Shown: piece after piece, positions 28,574-35,707 of the stretch
Position numbering within the stretch: position 1 is the stretch's first letter
How the letters are laid out: the number at the start of each line of letters is the position of its first letter
NCBI RefSeq assembly: GCF_008065375.1
Contig: NZ_VJYI01000005.1
Span: 434,001-498,000, forward strand
From: Nonomuraea sp. SYSU D8015
GTDB lineage: Bacteria > Actinomycetota > Actinomycetes > Streptosporangiales > Streptosporangiaceae
DNA length: 64,000 nucleotides
Direction: 5' to 3'
The notes under the pieces: generated by a model
Seen by the model: the letters and a program-made list of their open reading frames with translations, nothing else
What the model was told of the DNA's origin: nothing
Databases searched by the model: none
Program-made: the position numbers and the translations under genes

Positions 28574-29595
28574 GGGGACTTCCCTTCCATTTGTGGTGAT
28601 GTGCGCCGTCGCCAGATCGCCCCCAAATTCGGCGCCAGCACGGACGCGACGAGCAGCAGGCCCGTCACGAAGTTGAGGACCTCGTTGGCCACGTCCGCCA
28701 GGATCAGCGCGTTGCGTACGACGCCGAGGAGGAGCACCGCCATCAGGACCCCGGGCAGGGTGCCGCGGCCGCCGAAGATCGACACCCCGCCGAGCAGCAC
28801 GGCGGCCACCACGGCCAGCTCCAAGCCGACGCCGTTGTCGGCGCGGGCGCTGGCGTACCTGAACGTGTAGACCAGCGACGCCAGCGAGGCCATGACCCCG
28901 GAGGCCACGAAGAGCCAGAACTTGATGCGCTTGACCCGGATGCCGGAGAAGTACGCGGCCTCCTCATTGGAGCCGAGCGCGAAGATCGACCGGCCGAGGC
29001 CCGTGGCGTGCAGCACCACGGCCGCCAGCGCCGCCAGCACCGCGACCAGCACCGTCATCAGCGGCACCGGGCCGACCGAGGCCGTCGCCAGGCCGGTGTA
29101 GGCGGGCGGCAGGTCGGCCACGGCCTGGTCGCCGAGGATCACGTACGCCAGGCCGCGGAACAGCGCGAACGTGCCGATCGTCACCGCCAGGGACGGGAGG
29201 CCGAGGCGGGTGACGAGCAGGCCGTTGAACGCGCCGCACACCGCGCCGACCAGCAGGCAGATCGGCATGATCGCCTCGATCGGCAGCCCGGCGTTCCACA
29301 GCCAGCCGAGCACCGCGCAGGACAGCCCCAGCGTCGAGGCCACGGACAGGTCGATCTCGGCGGCCACGATGACCAGCGTCATGGTCAGGGCCATGAGGGC
29401 TATTTCGGTCGTGTCGAGCAGCAGGAACGAGATGTTGGAGCCGTTGGCGAACCCGTCCACGCCCAGAGACGCCCAGACGACGACGCCGACGAGCAGCGCG
29501 AGGATGAGCGTCTCCCACCGGCGGAGCAGGTCAGTTGTCACCGACTGGCGGAGCCGGTCAGTTGTCATCGACTGGCGGAGCCGGTCAGTTGTCAT
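28570..29595 (-). CDS. rhaQ: Rhamnose-type ABC permease (RhaQ-like)
   Basis: A 341-residue BPD_transp_2 family permease with about ten hydrophobic helices and the cytoplasmic loop LGRSIFALGSNEEAAYFSGIRV. The N-terminus is unusual: MTTDRLRQS is repeated twice, then VTTDLLRRW, from a 27-bp tandem repeat in which every unit begins with a start codon (29595, 29568, 29541). The first ATG has CGGAGG upstream and overlaps the rhaP stop by 11 bp; the family homology begins after the repeats. It overlaps rhaS by 4 bp. Confidence 0.88.
   Translation of the reverse strand: MTTDRLRQSMTTDRLRQSVTTDLLRRWETLILALLVGVVVWASLGVDGFANGSNISFLLLDTTEIALMALTMTLVIVAAEIDLSVASTLGLSCAVLGWLWNAGLPIEAIMPICLLVGAVCGAFNGLLVTRLGLPSLAVTIGTFALFRGLAYVILGDQAVADLPPAYTGLATASVGPVPLMTVLVAVLAALAAVVLHATGLGRSIFALGSNEEAAYFSGIRVKRIKFWLFVASGVMASLASLVYTFRYASARADNGVGLELAVVAAVLLGGVSIFGGRGTLPGVLMAVLLLGVVRNALILADVANEVLNFVTGLLLVASVLAPNLGAIWRRRTSPQMEGKSP
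29515..29595 (-). repeat. 27-bp tandem repeat spanning the rhaQ start
   Basis: Two identical 27-bp units and a third diverged one encode MTTDRLRQS, MTTDRLRQS and VTTDLLRRW. Each starts with ATG, ATG or GTG, so a slippage event has multiplied the start site. Only the first has an evident ribosome binding site. Confidence 0.85.
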
Positions 29596-30625
29596 CGTGG
29601 AACCTCCGGCGGCGGAGTGCGGCGGCCACGCGCAGGGCGAGCAGCCGGTCGAGGACGATGGCGGCGATCAGCAGGGCGCCGTTGATGGCGGTCTGGGCGA
29701 GCGCGTCCACGCGGAGCACGGCCAGCGCACTCGTGATGCTCGCCAGCAGCAGCGCCCCTAGCGCGGCCCCGTACACGGTGCCGCTGCCGCCGAAGATCGC
29801 GACGCCGCCGACCACGACGGCGGCGATCACGTCGAGTTCCTTGCCGGTGGCCACGGTGGCGTCCACGGTGCCGAAGCGGGCCGCCCACATGACCCCGGCC
29901 AGTCCCGCCAGCGCCCCGTTGGCGACGAACGCCGCCATGATGCGACGCCGTACCTGGATCCCGGCCAGCACCGCGGCCTCGGGGTTGGAGCCGATGGCGT
30001 ACAACTCGCGGCCGGAGCGCAGGTTGCGCAGCATCCAGCCGACGACCAGCAGCACGGCCAGGGCGACCAGGGCGAGCAGCGGCACGCCGAGCACCGAGCG
30101 CGTGCCCAGGGACAGGAAGCCGTCGGGCATGTCGGCCGCGTTCACCTGGCGTCCGCCCGCCACGGCGTAGTCGATGCCGCGGAAGGCGTACAGGGTGCCG
30201 AGCGTGGCCACCAGGGCGGGCACCTTGGCCGCCCCGACGAGCAGCCCGTTGACCGCCCCGCAGGCCGCGCCGAGCGCCACGCACCCGGCGATCACGAGGG
30301 GGATCGGCACGCCGGGGTTGTCGGCGAGGACGAGCGCGCCCCCGAACGCCGACAGACCGACCACGGAGCTGACCGACAGGTCGACGTTCCGGGTGATCAC
30401 GACGAGTGTCTGGCCGACGGCCAGCATGGCCACGATGGCGGTGTTGAGCAGGATGTCGCGCAGGCTCCCGTAGGTCAGGAAGCTCGGGTTCACCGCGCCC
30501 GTGACGCCGAACAGGGCGGCGAGCGCGGCCAGGATGCCCAGCTCCCGCACCCGCGCGACCAGGTCGACGAGCCGCCGGCCGCCGTTGCGCGTGATGCGCT
30601 CGGGCCGGGTTGCGGTGGCGGTCAT
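29585..30625 (-). CDS. rhaP: Rhamnose-type ABC permease (RhaP-like)
   Basis: A 346-residue BPD_transp_2 permease, paralogous to the downstream RhaQ. It has the loop SGRELYAIGSNPEAAVLAGIQVRRRIM and several glycine-rich helices (VIAAVVVGGVAIFGGSGTVYGAALGALLL). It starts 25 bp after the rhaT stop and overlaps rhaQ by 11 bp. With RhaQ it forms the membrane channel of a ribose/rhamnose-class importer. Confidence 0.88.
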   Translation of the reverse strand: MTATATRPERITRNGGRRLVDLVARVRELGILAALAALFGVTGAVNPSFLTYGSLRDILLNTAIVAMLAVGQTLVVITRNVDLSVSSVVGLSAFGGALVLADNPGVPIPLVIAGCVALGAACGAVNGLLVGAAKVPALVATLGTLYAFRGIDYAVAGGRQVNAADMPDGFLSLGTRSVLGVPLLALVALAVLLVVGWMLRNLRSGRELYAIGSNPEAAVLAGIQVRRRIMAAFVANGALAGLAGVMWAARFGTVDATVATGKELDVIAAVVVGGVAIFGGSGTVYGAALGALLLASITSALAVLRVDALAQTAINGALLIAAIVLDRLLALRVAAALRRRRFHDDN

Positions 30626-30650
30626 GCGACACCCCTCCTTTCCATGGTGG

Positions 30651-32147
30651 TCATGCCGCGGTCCTCCCGGTCGCGGCGGCCATCACGCTCTCCTCGGTGG
30701 CGTCCGCGCGGTCGATCTCGGCGACGAGCCGTCCTTCGTGCATGACCAGCACCCGGTCCGCCATGCCGAGAACCTCGGGCAGCTCCGACGAGATCATCAG
30801 CACCGCCACCCCGGTTCCGGCCAGCTCCGACAGCAGCCGGTGCACCTCGGCCTTCGTGCCCACGTCGATGCCCCGGGTGGGCTCGTCCACGATGATCACC
30901 GACGGCTTGCGCGCCAGCCACTTGGCCAGCACGACCTTCTGCTGGTTGCCGCCGGACAGCACGTTCACCGGGTCGGTCAGCCGGGCGAACTTCAGCTGCA
31001 GCCGCACCGCCCAGTCCTTGGCCCGCTGCCGCTCGGCGAGCCGCGAGATCAGCGGACCCCTGTGCAGGGCGGCCAGTCCGGCCAGGCCTATGTTGCGCTC
31101 GATCGACAGGTCCATGACGAGCCCCTGCTGGCGCCGGTCCTCGGGCACCAGCGCCAGGCCCGCCGCCATCGCCGCCGTGGGGCTGGCGGGCCGCAGCCGC
31201 TTCCCGTCCACCTCGACGCTGCCGGCGTCCCACCGGTCGATCCCGAACACGGCCCTGGCGACCTCGCTGCGCCCGGCTCCCACGAGGCCGGCCAGCGCGA
31301 CGATCTCGCCCCGCCGCACCTCGAATGACACGTCGGTGAAGACGCCCTCGCGGGTGAGCCTGCGCACGCTGAGCGCCACCTCGCCGGCGGTCGTCTCCTG
31401 CTTGGGGAACAGGGCGTCCAATTCCCTGCCCACCATACGGCGGACGAGGTCGTCGGGTGTGATGTCGGCGATCATGTCACTGGCGACGAAGGCGCCGTCC
31501 CGCAGGGTCGTGACCCGCTGGCACAGCTCGAACATCTCCTCCAGCCGGTGCGAGATGAACAGCAGCGCACATCCCTGCTCGCGCAGCGCCTTGGCCACGC
31601 CGAACAGCCGGGCGACCTCCTTGCCCGACAGCGCGGCGGTCGGCTCGTCCATGATGAGCACCCGGGCCTGCCGCGACAGCGCCTTGGCGATCTCCACGAG
31701 CTGCTGGTCGGCGATCGACAGGCCACGGGCCGGCTGGTCGGGGTCGAGCTGCACGCCCAGCCGGGTGAACAACTCGGCGGCGCTCGCTCGCATGGCCCGC
31801 CGGTCGATGCCGAGCCGGGCGCGGGGCTGACGGCCCATGAAGATGTTCTCCGTGACCGACAGGTCGGGGAACAGGGTCGGCTCCTGATAGATCACCGCGA
31901 CCCCGGCCTGCTGCGCGTCGGCCGGGCCGGCGAACTCCACCGGCGCGCCGTCCAGCAGGATCTGCCCGGTGTCCGGTCGGTGCACGCCCGAGAGGATCTT
32001 CACGAGCGTTGATTTGCCCGCGCCGTTCTCGCCGGCGAGGGCATGAACCTCGCCCGCATACAGTTCTAGAGAGACGTCGCGTACGGCCCGTACCGCGCCG
32101 AACGCCTTGCTGACCCCTGAAAGAGCCAGGACAGGAGTATCCTCCAC
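30651..32147 (-). CDS. rhaT: Rhamnose-type ABC importer ATPase (two ABC domains)
   Basis: A 498-residue sugar-importer ATPase with two nucleotide-binding domains. The first has Walker A GENGAGKST, signature LSIADQQLVEIAKAL and Walker B VLIMDEPTAALS. The second has the degenerate Walker A GLVGAGRSEV with signature LSGGNQQKVVLAKWLA and IIVDEPTRGIDVGTKAE. This is the RbsA/XylG/RhaT pattern. GTG 32147 follows CCGGAG. It is the first gene of the importer operon. Upstream are AT-rich CGTTTTAA elements that may be operators. Confidence 0.9.
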   Translation of the reverse strand: MEDTPVLALSGVSKAFGAVRAVRDVSLELYAGEVHALAGENGAGKSTLVKILSGVHRPDTGQILLDGAPVEFAGPADAQQAGVAVIYQEPTLFPDLSVTENIFMGRQPRARLGIDRRAMRASAAELFTRLGVQLDPDQPARGLSIADQQLVEIAKALSRQARVLIMDEPTAALSGKEVARLFGVAKALREQGCALLFISHRLEEMFELCQRVTTLRDGAFVASDMIADITPDDLVRRMVGRELDALFPKQETTAGEVALSVRRLTREGVFTDVSFEVRRGEIVALAGLVGAGRSEVARAVFGIDRWDAGSVEVDGKRLRPASPTAAMAAGLALVPEDRRQQGLVMDLSIERNIGLAGLAALHRGPLISRLAERQRAKDWAVRLQLKFARLTDPVNVLSGGNQQKVVLAKWLARKPSVIIVDEPTRGIDVGTKAEVHRLLSELAGTGVAVLMISSELPEVLGMADRVLVMHEGRLVAEIDRADATEESVMAAATGRTAA

Positions 32148-32163
32148 TGCCGCACTCCGGCAA

Positions 32164-32288
32164 AATCGTTTTAATCGGTGGATGGAACGTAGAGCAGTGA
32201 GCAGCGGTGCGTCAATGCCCAGTTAAGGGAAGATTTCGCGACAGCTCCGATGGATCCGATGCTTGAGCTGATTGTTACGTTTTAACAA
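32164..32288. promoter_or_regulatory. Candidate operator region of the rhamnose-type importer
   Basis: CGTTTTAA occurs at 32167-32174 and again at 32278-32285, 111 bp apart, in otherwise GC-rich DNA. The second lies in an inverted repeat TTGTTA-CGTTT-TAACAA (32272-32288). Both lie upstream of the GTG of the ATPase gene. They look like binding sites for a sugar-responsive LacI- or DeoR-type repressor, which is not encoded here. Confidence 0.45.
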
Positions 32289-32309
32289 CGGCCGTGCAGG
32301 GAAAGGGCG

Positions 32310-33284
32310 TCAGCCGCGGGCACCGCGCACAACGCCGCCGGCCACGCGGGCAGGCAGGGGCGGGCAGCCGTCACGGCGGTATCTGCCGGGCGCCATCTTG
32401 TATTCCCGCTTGAAGGCGTTGGCGAAGGCGAACTCCGAGCCGTAGCCCACGCGCCCGGAGATCTCGCCCAGCGACGCGTCGGACTCCCGCAGCATCCTGG
32501 CCGCGGTGGCCAGCCGCCACCAAGTGAGGTATGCCAGCGGAGGCTGTCCGACGAGCGTGGTGAAGCGGCGGGCGAACGCGGCCCGCGACAGCCCCGCCCG
32601 CCCGGCCAGCTCCGCCACCGTCCACGGGTGTGCGGGATCGCGGTGCATGGCATTGAGCGCGGCGCTGACGCTCCGGTCGGACAGGGCCAGGGCCCAGCCG
32701 CCGAGCTGGCACTGGCCGTGATCGGCGCCGTACCAGGCCCGCAGCATGTAGAGCAGGAGCATGTCCAGGAGGGACGTGACGATCGTGTCCGCGCCCAGAC
32801 GCGGCTGCCTGATCTCCCCGCCCAGGAGGTCCACGGCGGTCCGCAGCTCCGAATGCAGACCCAGCTGGGCCGGCAGGTGGATCATCTCTGGCAGCTCGCG
32901 CAGCGCCGGGTGCGCGCGGGTGGGATCGAGCTGGTAGCCGCCGCACAGCAGCACCGTGGCCGCACCCGGACCGCCCACTGACGCGGACTCGAACATGCCC
33001 TCCTCGGCCAGCGGGTCGCACTGCGGCTCGGCCACCGGCGTGGAGGGGCTGTCGGCCAGCGCGTAGCCATGCCCGTGGGGGAAGAACAGCACGTCGCCCA
33101 CGGACAACGCGATCGGCGCCTCGTCGGGCGGCAGCAGCCAGCACGAGCCCTGCAGCACCACCTGGAAGCCGGCCGATCCGGGCGCGGAGGGGAAGCGCTG
33201 GCCCCACGGGGCGTGCCATTCGACGCGAACCGAACGGGGCCGGCCGGTGCGCATGATGGCGATCACGTCGCTGAGCACGTCCAT
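32310..33284 (-). CDS. AraC-family regulator with cupin_6 domain
   Basis: A 324-residue regulator. Residues about 10-190 form an AraC_binding_2/cupin_6-type sensor domain (VLQGSCWLLPPDEAPIALSVGDVLFFPHGHGYAL). Residues about 215-310 carry the paired HTH of AraC proteins (WTVAELAGRAGLSRAAFARRF and LGEISGRVGYGSEFAFANAFKREY). Such regulators are commonly divergent from oxidoreductase genes that they control, as here with the NmrA/MDR fusion. The inducer is unknown. Confidence 0.9.
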   Translation of the reverse strand: MDVLSDVIAIMRTGRPRSVRVEWHAPWGQRFPSAPGSAGFQVVLQGSCWLLPPDEAPIALSVGDVLFFPHGHGYALADSPSTPVAEPQCDPLAEEGMFESASVGGPGAATVLLCGGYQLDPTRAHPALRELPEMIHLPAQLGLHSELRTAVDLLGGEIRQPRLGADTIVTSLLDMLLLYMLRAWYGADHGQCQLGGWALALSDRSVSAALNAMHRDPAHPWTVAELAGRAGLSRAAFARRFTTLVGQPPLAYLTWWRLATAARMLRESDASLGEISGRVGYGSEFAFANAFKREYKMAPGRYRRDGCPPLPARVAGGVVRGARG

Positions 33285-33300
33285 GGCGCAACTCTAACGC

Positions 33301-33364
33301 GAGACGATGACGTATAAACCGCAGATTTCAGCGCATTGGTCGTCTCGTCATTCGCTCCTACGGT
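33301..33364 (+). promoter_or_regulatory. Candidate promoter and operator of the NmrA/MDR gene
   Basis: A -35 TTGGTC (33336-33341) and -10 TACGGT (33359-33364) are separated by 17 bp, about 30 bp before the ATG. Inverted heptamers GAGACGA (33301-33307) and TCGTCTC (33340-33346) flank it, the second overlapping the -35, consistent with control by the divergent AraC protein. Confidence 0.5.
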
Positions 33365-33392
33365 TGCTTGCGACAGAAGGAGTGAGTGACTG

Positions 33393-35051
33393 ATGAGCGG
33401 AGTTCTGGTCACCGGAGCGACCGGCAGGGTCGGCCGTCACGTGGTGGCGTTGTTGCGGGAGGCTGGGGCCGAGGTCGTGCCCTTCAGCAGGAGCATGGGG
33501 GAGTTGACCGATCCCGGGTCGCTGCCGCTGGACGGGGTGGAGGCGGTGTTCCTGGTGTGGCCGTTCGCCACGGCCGAGGGGGCGTGGGCGCTGGTCGAGG
33601 CGGTCGCCGGGCGGGTGCGGCGGGTGATCTACGTGTCCTCCGCCGCGCTGCGCGACCACGAACGCGAGGTCGAGCGGCTGATCGAGGAGTCGGGGACGGA
33701 GTGGACGTTCCTGCGCCCGCACGCCTTCGCGGCCAACGCGCTGCGGTGGGCCCGGCAGGTGCGGGCGGGGGTGGTGCGCGGGGCGTACGGCGCCGCGGCC
33801 GCGCCGGTGGTGCACGAGCGGGACATCGCGGCCGTGGCGGTACGGGCGCTGCTGGACGACGGGCACCACGGCGCGGTCTACTCGCCGACCGGGCCCGAGC
33901 TCATCAGCCAGGCGGACCAGGTGCGGATCATCTCCGAGGTGACCGGGATCCCGGCCCGCTGGGAGGACGTCCCGCTCGACCGCGCCCGAGCCGGCCTGCT
34001 GGCCGAGGGCTGGCCTCCCGAGGTGGTGGAGGAGGTCTTCCGGGCGCAGGCGGCCGACCCTCCGCCGGTCACCGCGGACGTCGAGGAGGTCACGAAGGCC
34101 CCGGCACGCACGTTCCGGGAGTGGGCGGCCGAGCACGCGGATGACTTCCGCGCCGTCCCGGAACTTCCGCTCATGATGCGGACGGCACGCATCCACCGGT
34201 TCGGCGACGCTTCGGAGATCGTGCGGGACGACGTCCCCACGCCCCGTCCCGGCCCCGGGGAGGTGCTCGTCGAGGTCGCCGCCACGTCCTTCAACCCCTC
34301 GGAGGTCGGCCTGCGGTCCGGGCTGCTTCCCGAGGTGTTCCAGGCGAGCCTGCCGCACACGCTCGGCTGGGACGTCTCCGGCACGGTCGTCGAGGCCGGC
34401 CCGGGGGCCACCGCCCTGGCGCCCGGTAACCGGGTCTTCGGCTTGGTGAGCGGCGCGGCGGCCGAATACGTCGTGGCGCCCGCTGACGTCCTGGCCAGGG
34501 CGCCGGAGAGCATCCCGCTCGCCGACGCCGCAGCCGTCCCCGTGGCCGGGCTCACCGCCTGGCAGGCGGTCCACGAGCACGCCCGCATCGCTCCCGGGCA
34601 GCGCATGCTGATCAACGGCGTGGGCGGCGGTGTGGGCCTGTTCGCGGTGCAGTTCGCCAAGCAGGCGGGCGCGCACGTGATCGCCACGGCTAGCCCGCGC
34701 AGCGCCGAAGCGGTGCGGCGGCTCGGCGCCGACGAGGTGGTCGACTACACGGCGGACCCGCTGCCCGGCGACATGGACGTGCTGCTGAACCTGGTCCCGA
34801 TCCCGGAGGGCACGGCAGAAGGGCTGGCCGGCCTGGCCCGGTCGATCGTCACGATCGCCACCCCGATCGAGGGCGGCACGCACTTCGTCGCCCGCAACGA
34901 CCCGCGGCACCTGGCCGAGATCGCGGCTCTGATCGACAAGGGCGAGCTCGTGGTCGAGGTCGCGGAGTCGCATCCGCTGTCCGAGCTCCCCCAAATCCAC
35001 CGACGAGCGGAGTCGGGCGACATCCGCGGAAAAATCACCATCTATCCCTGA
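33393..35051 (+). CDS. NmrA-like / zinc-type quinone oxidoreductase fusion
   Basis: A 552-residue protein joining two NAD(P)-binding enzymes. Residues 1 to about 255 are an NmrA/atypical short-chain dehydrogenase (GATGRVGRHVVALL, VIYVSSAAL, TFLRPHAFAANAL). Residues about 262-552 are a medium-chain quinone-reductase-like enzyme (GWDVSGTVVEAGPG, LINGVGGGVGLFAVQFAKQAGAHVIATAS). No stop, frameshift or internal ribosome site is seen at the junction. It is followed 9 bp later by an FMN reductase and controlled by a divergent AraC gene. A redox or electrophile-detoxifying role is likely; the substrate is unknown. Confidence 0.85.
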   Translation: MSGVLVTGATGRVGRHVVALLREAGAEVVPFSRSMGELTDPGSLPLDGVEAVFLVWPFATAEGAWALVEAVAGRVRRVIYVSSAALRDHEREVERLIEESGTEWTFLRPHAFAANALRWARQVRAGVVRGAYGAAAAPVVHERDIAAVAVRALLDDGHHGAVYSPTGPELISQADQVRIISEVTGIPARWEDVPLDRARAGLLAEGWPPEVVEEVFRAQAADPPPVTADVEEVTKAPARTFREWAAEHADDFRAVPELPLMMRTARIHRFGDASEIVRDDVPTPRPGPGEVLVEVAATSFNPSEVGLRSGLLPEVFQASLPHTLGWDVSGTVVEAGPGATALAPGNRVFGLVSGAAAEYVVAPADVLARAPESIPLADAAAVPVAGLTAWQAVHEHARIAPGQRMLINGVGGGVGLFAVQFAKQAGAHVIATASPRSAEAVRRLGADEVVDYTADPLPGDMDVLLNLVPIPEGTAEGLAGLARSIVTIATPIEGGTHFVARNDPRHLAEIAALIDKGELVVEVAESHPLSELPQIHRRAESGDIRGKITIYP

Positions 35052-35060
35052 GGATCCACA

Positions 35061-35624
35061 ATGATCAGGATTGGCATCATCATTGGCAGCACCCGCCCAG
35101 GACGCAACGGCGAGAGCGTAGCCCGCTGGGTCCACGACCTGGCGGCCAAGCGCGACGACGCCCGTTTCGAACTGATCGACCTGGCCGACTTCGCCCTGCC
35201 GCACCTCGACGAGCCCGTGCCGGCCGCCGTCAACCAGTACGCCCACGACCACACCAAGGCCTGGTCGGAGCGCATCGCCGCCTTCGACGGCTTCGTCTTC
35301 GTCACGCCGGAGTACAACCACTCGACCACCGGCGCGTTGAAGACCGCCATCGACTTCCTCTACAGCGAGTGGCAGGACAAGGCCGCGGGTCTGGTCAGCT
35401 ACGGCGTGGACGGCGGCGTCCGGGCGGCCGAGCACCTCAGGCAGGTGCTCGGCCAGCTCAAGGTCGCCGACGTGCCCGCGCAGGTCTCACTCTCGCTGTA
35501 CCACGACTTCGAGAACATGTCGGTGTTCAGGCCCACCGGGCGCCAAGAGGCACTGCTCGCCACCATGCTCGACCAGCTCGTCGCCTGGAGCGGCGCGCTG
35601 AAGCCGCTCAGGGCCGCAGCCTGA
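35061..35624 (+). CDS. NADPH-dependent FMN reductase
   Basis: A 187-residue flavodoxin-fold reductase. It has the FMN phosphate loop GSTRPGRNGESVARW and the PEYNHSTTGALKTAIDFLYSEW segment characteristic of NADPH_red_FMN/azoreductase-type proteins. It starts 9 bp after the NmrA/MDR fusion gene, so they form an operon. It may supply reduced flavin or act as a quinone/azo reductase. Confidence 0.9.
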   Translation: MIRIGIIIGSTRPGRNGESVARWVHDLAAKRDDARFELIDLADFALPHLDEPVPAAVNQYAHDHTKAWSERIAAFDGFVFVTPEYNHSTTGALKTAIDFLYSEWQDKAAGLVSYGVDGGVRAAEHLRQVLGQLKVADVPAQVSLSLYHDFENMSVFRPTGRQEALLATMLDQLVAWSGALKPLRAAA

Positions 35625-35690
35625 ACCGTCTCAGGACAGCCGCCTCAACCGTCTCCGGACAGCCGCCTCAACCGTCTCCGGACAGCGGCC
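35621..35690. repeat. Three 23-bp tandem repeats after the FMN reductase
   Basis: Three nearly identical 23-bp units (CCTCAACCGTCTCCGGACAG plus three bases) start at the reductase stop codon and lie between two convergent genes. The units differ at one to three positions. Confidence 0.8.
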
Positions 35691-35707
35691 TGAAGCGTTG
35701 AGCCCGC

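Noticed and set aside
33348..35435. A 695-codon reverse frame opposite the NmrA/MDR fusion
   Set aside because: It is antisense to a gene with recognisable domains on both halves and has no motif of its own.
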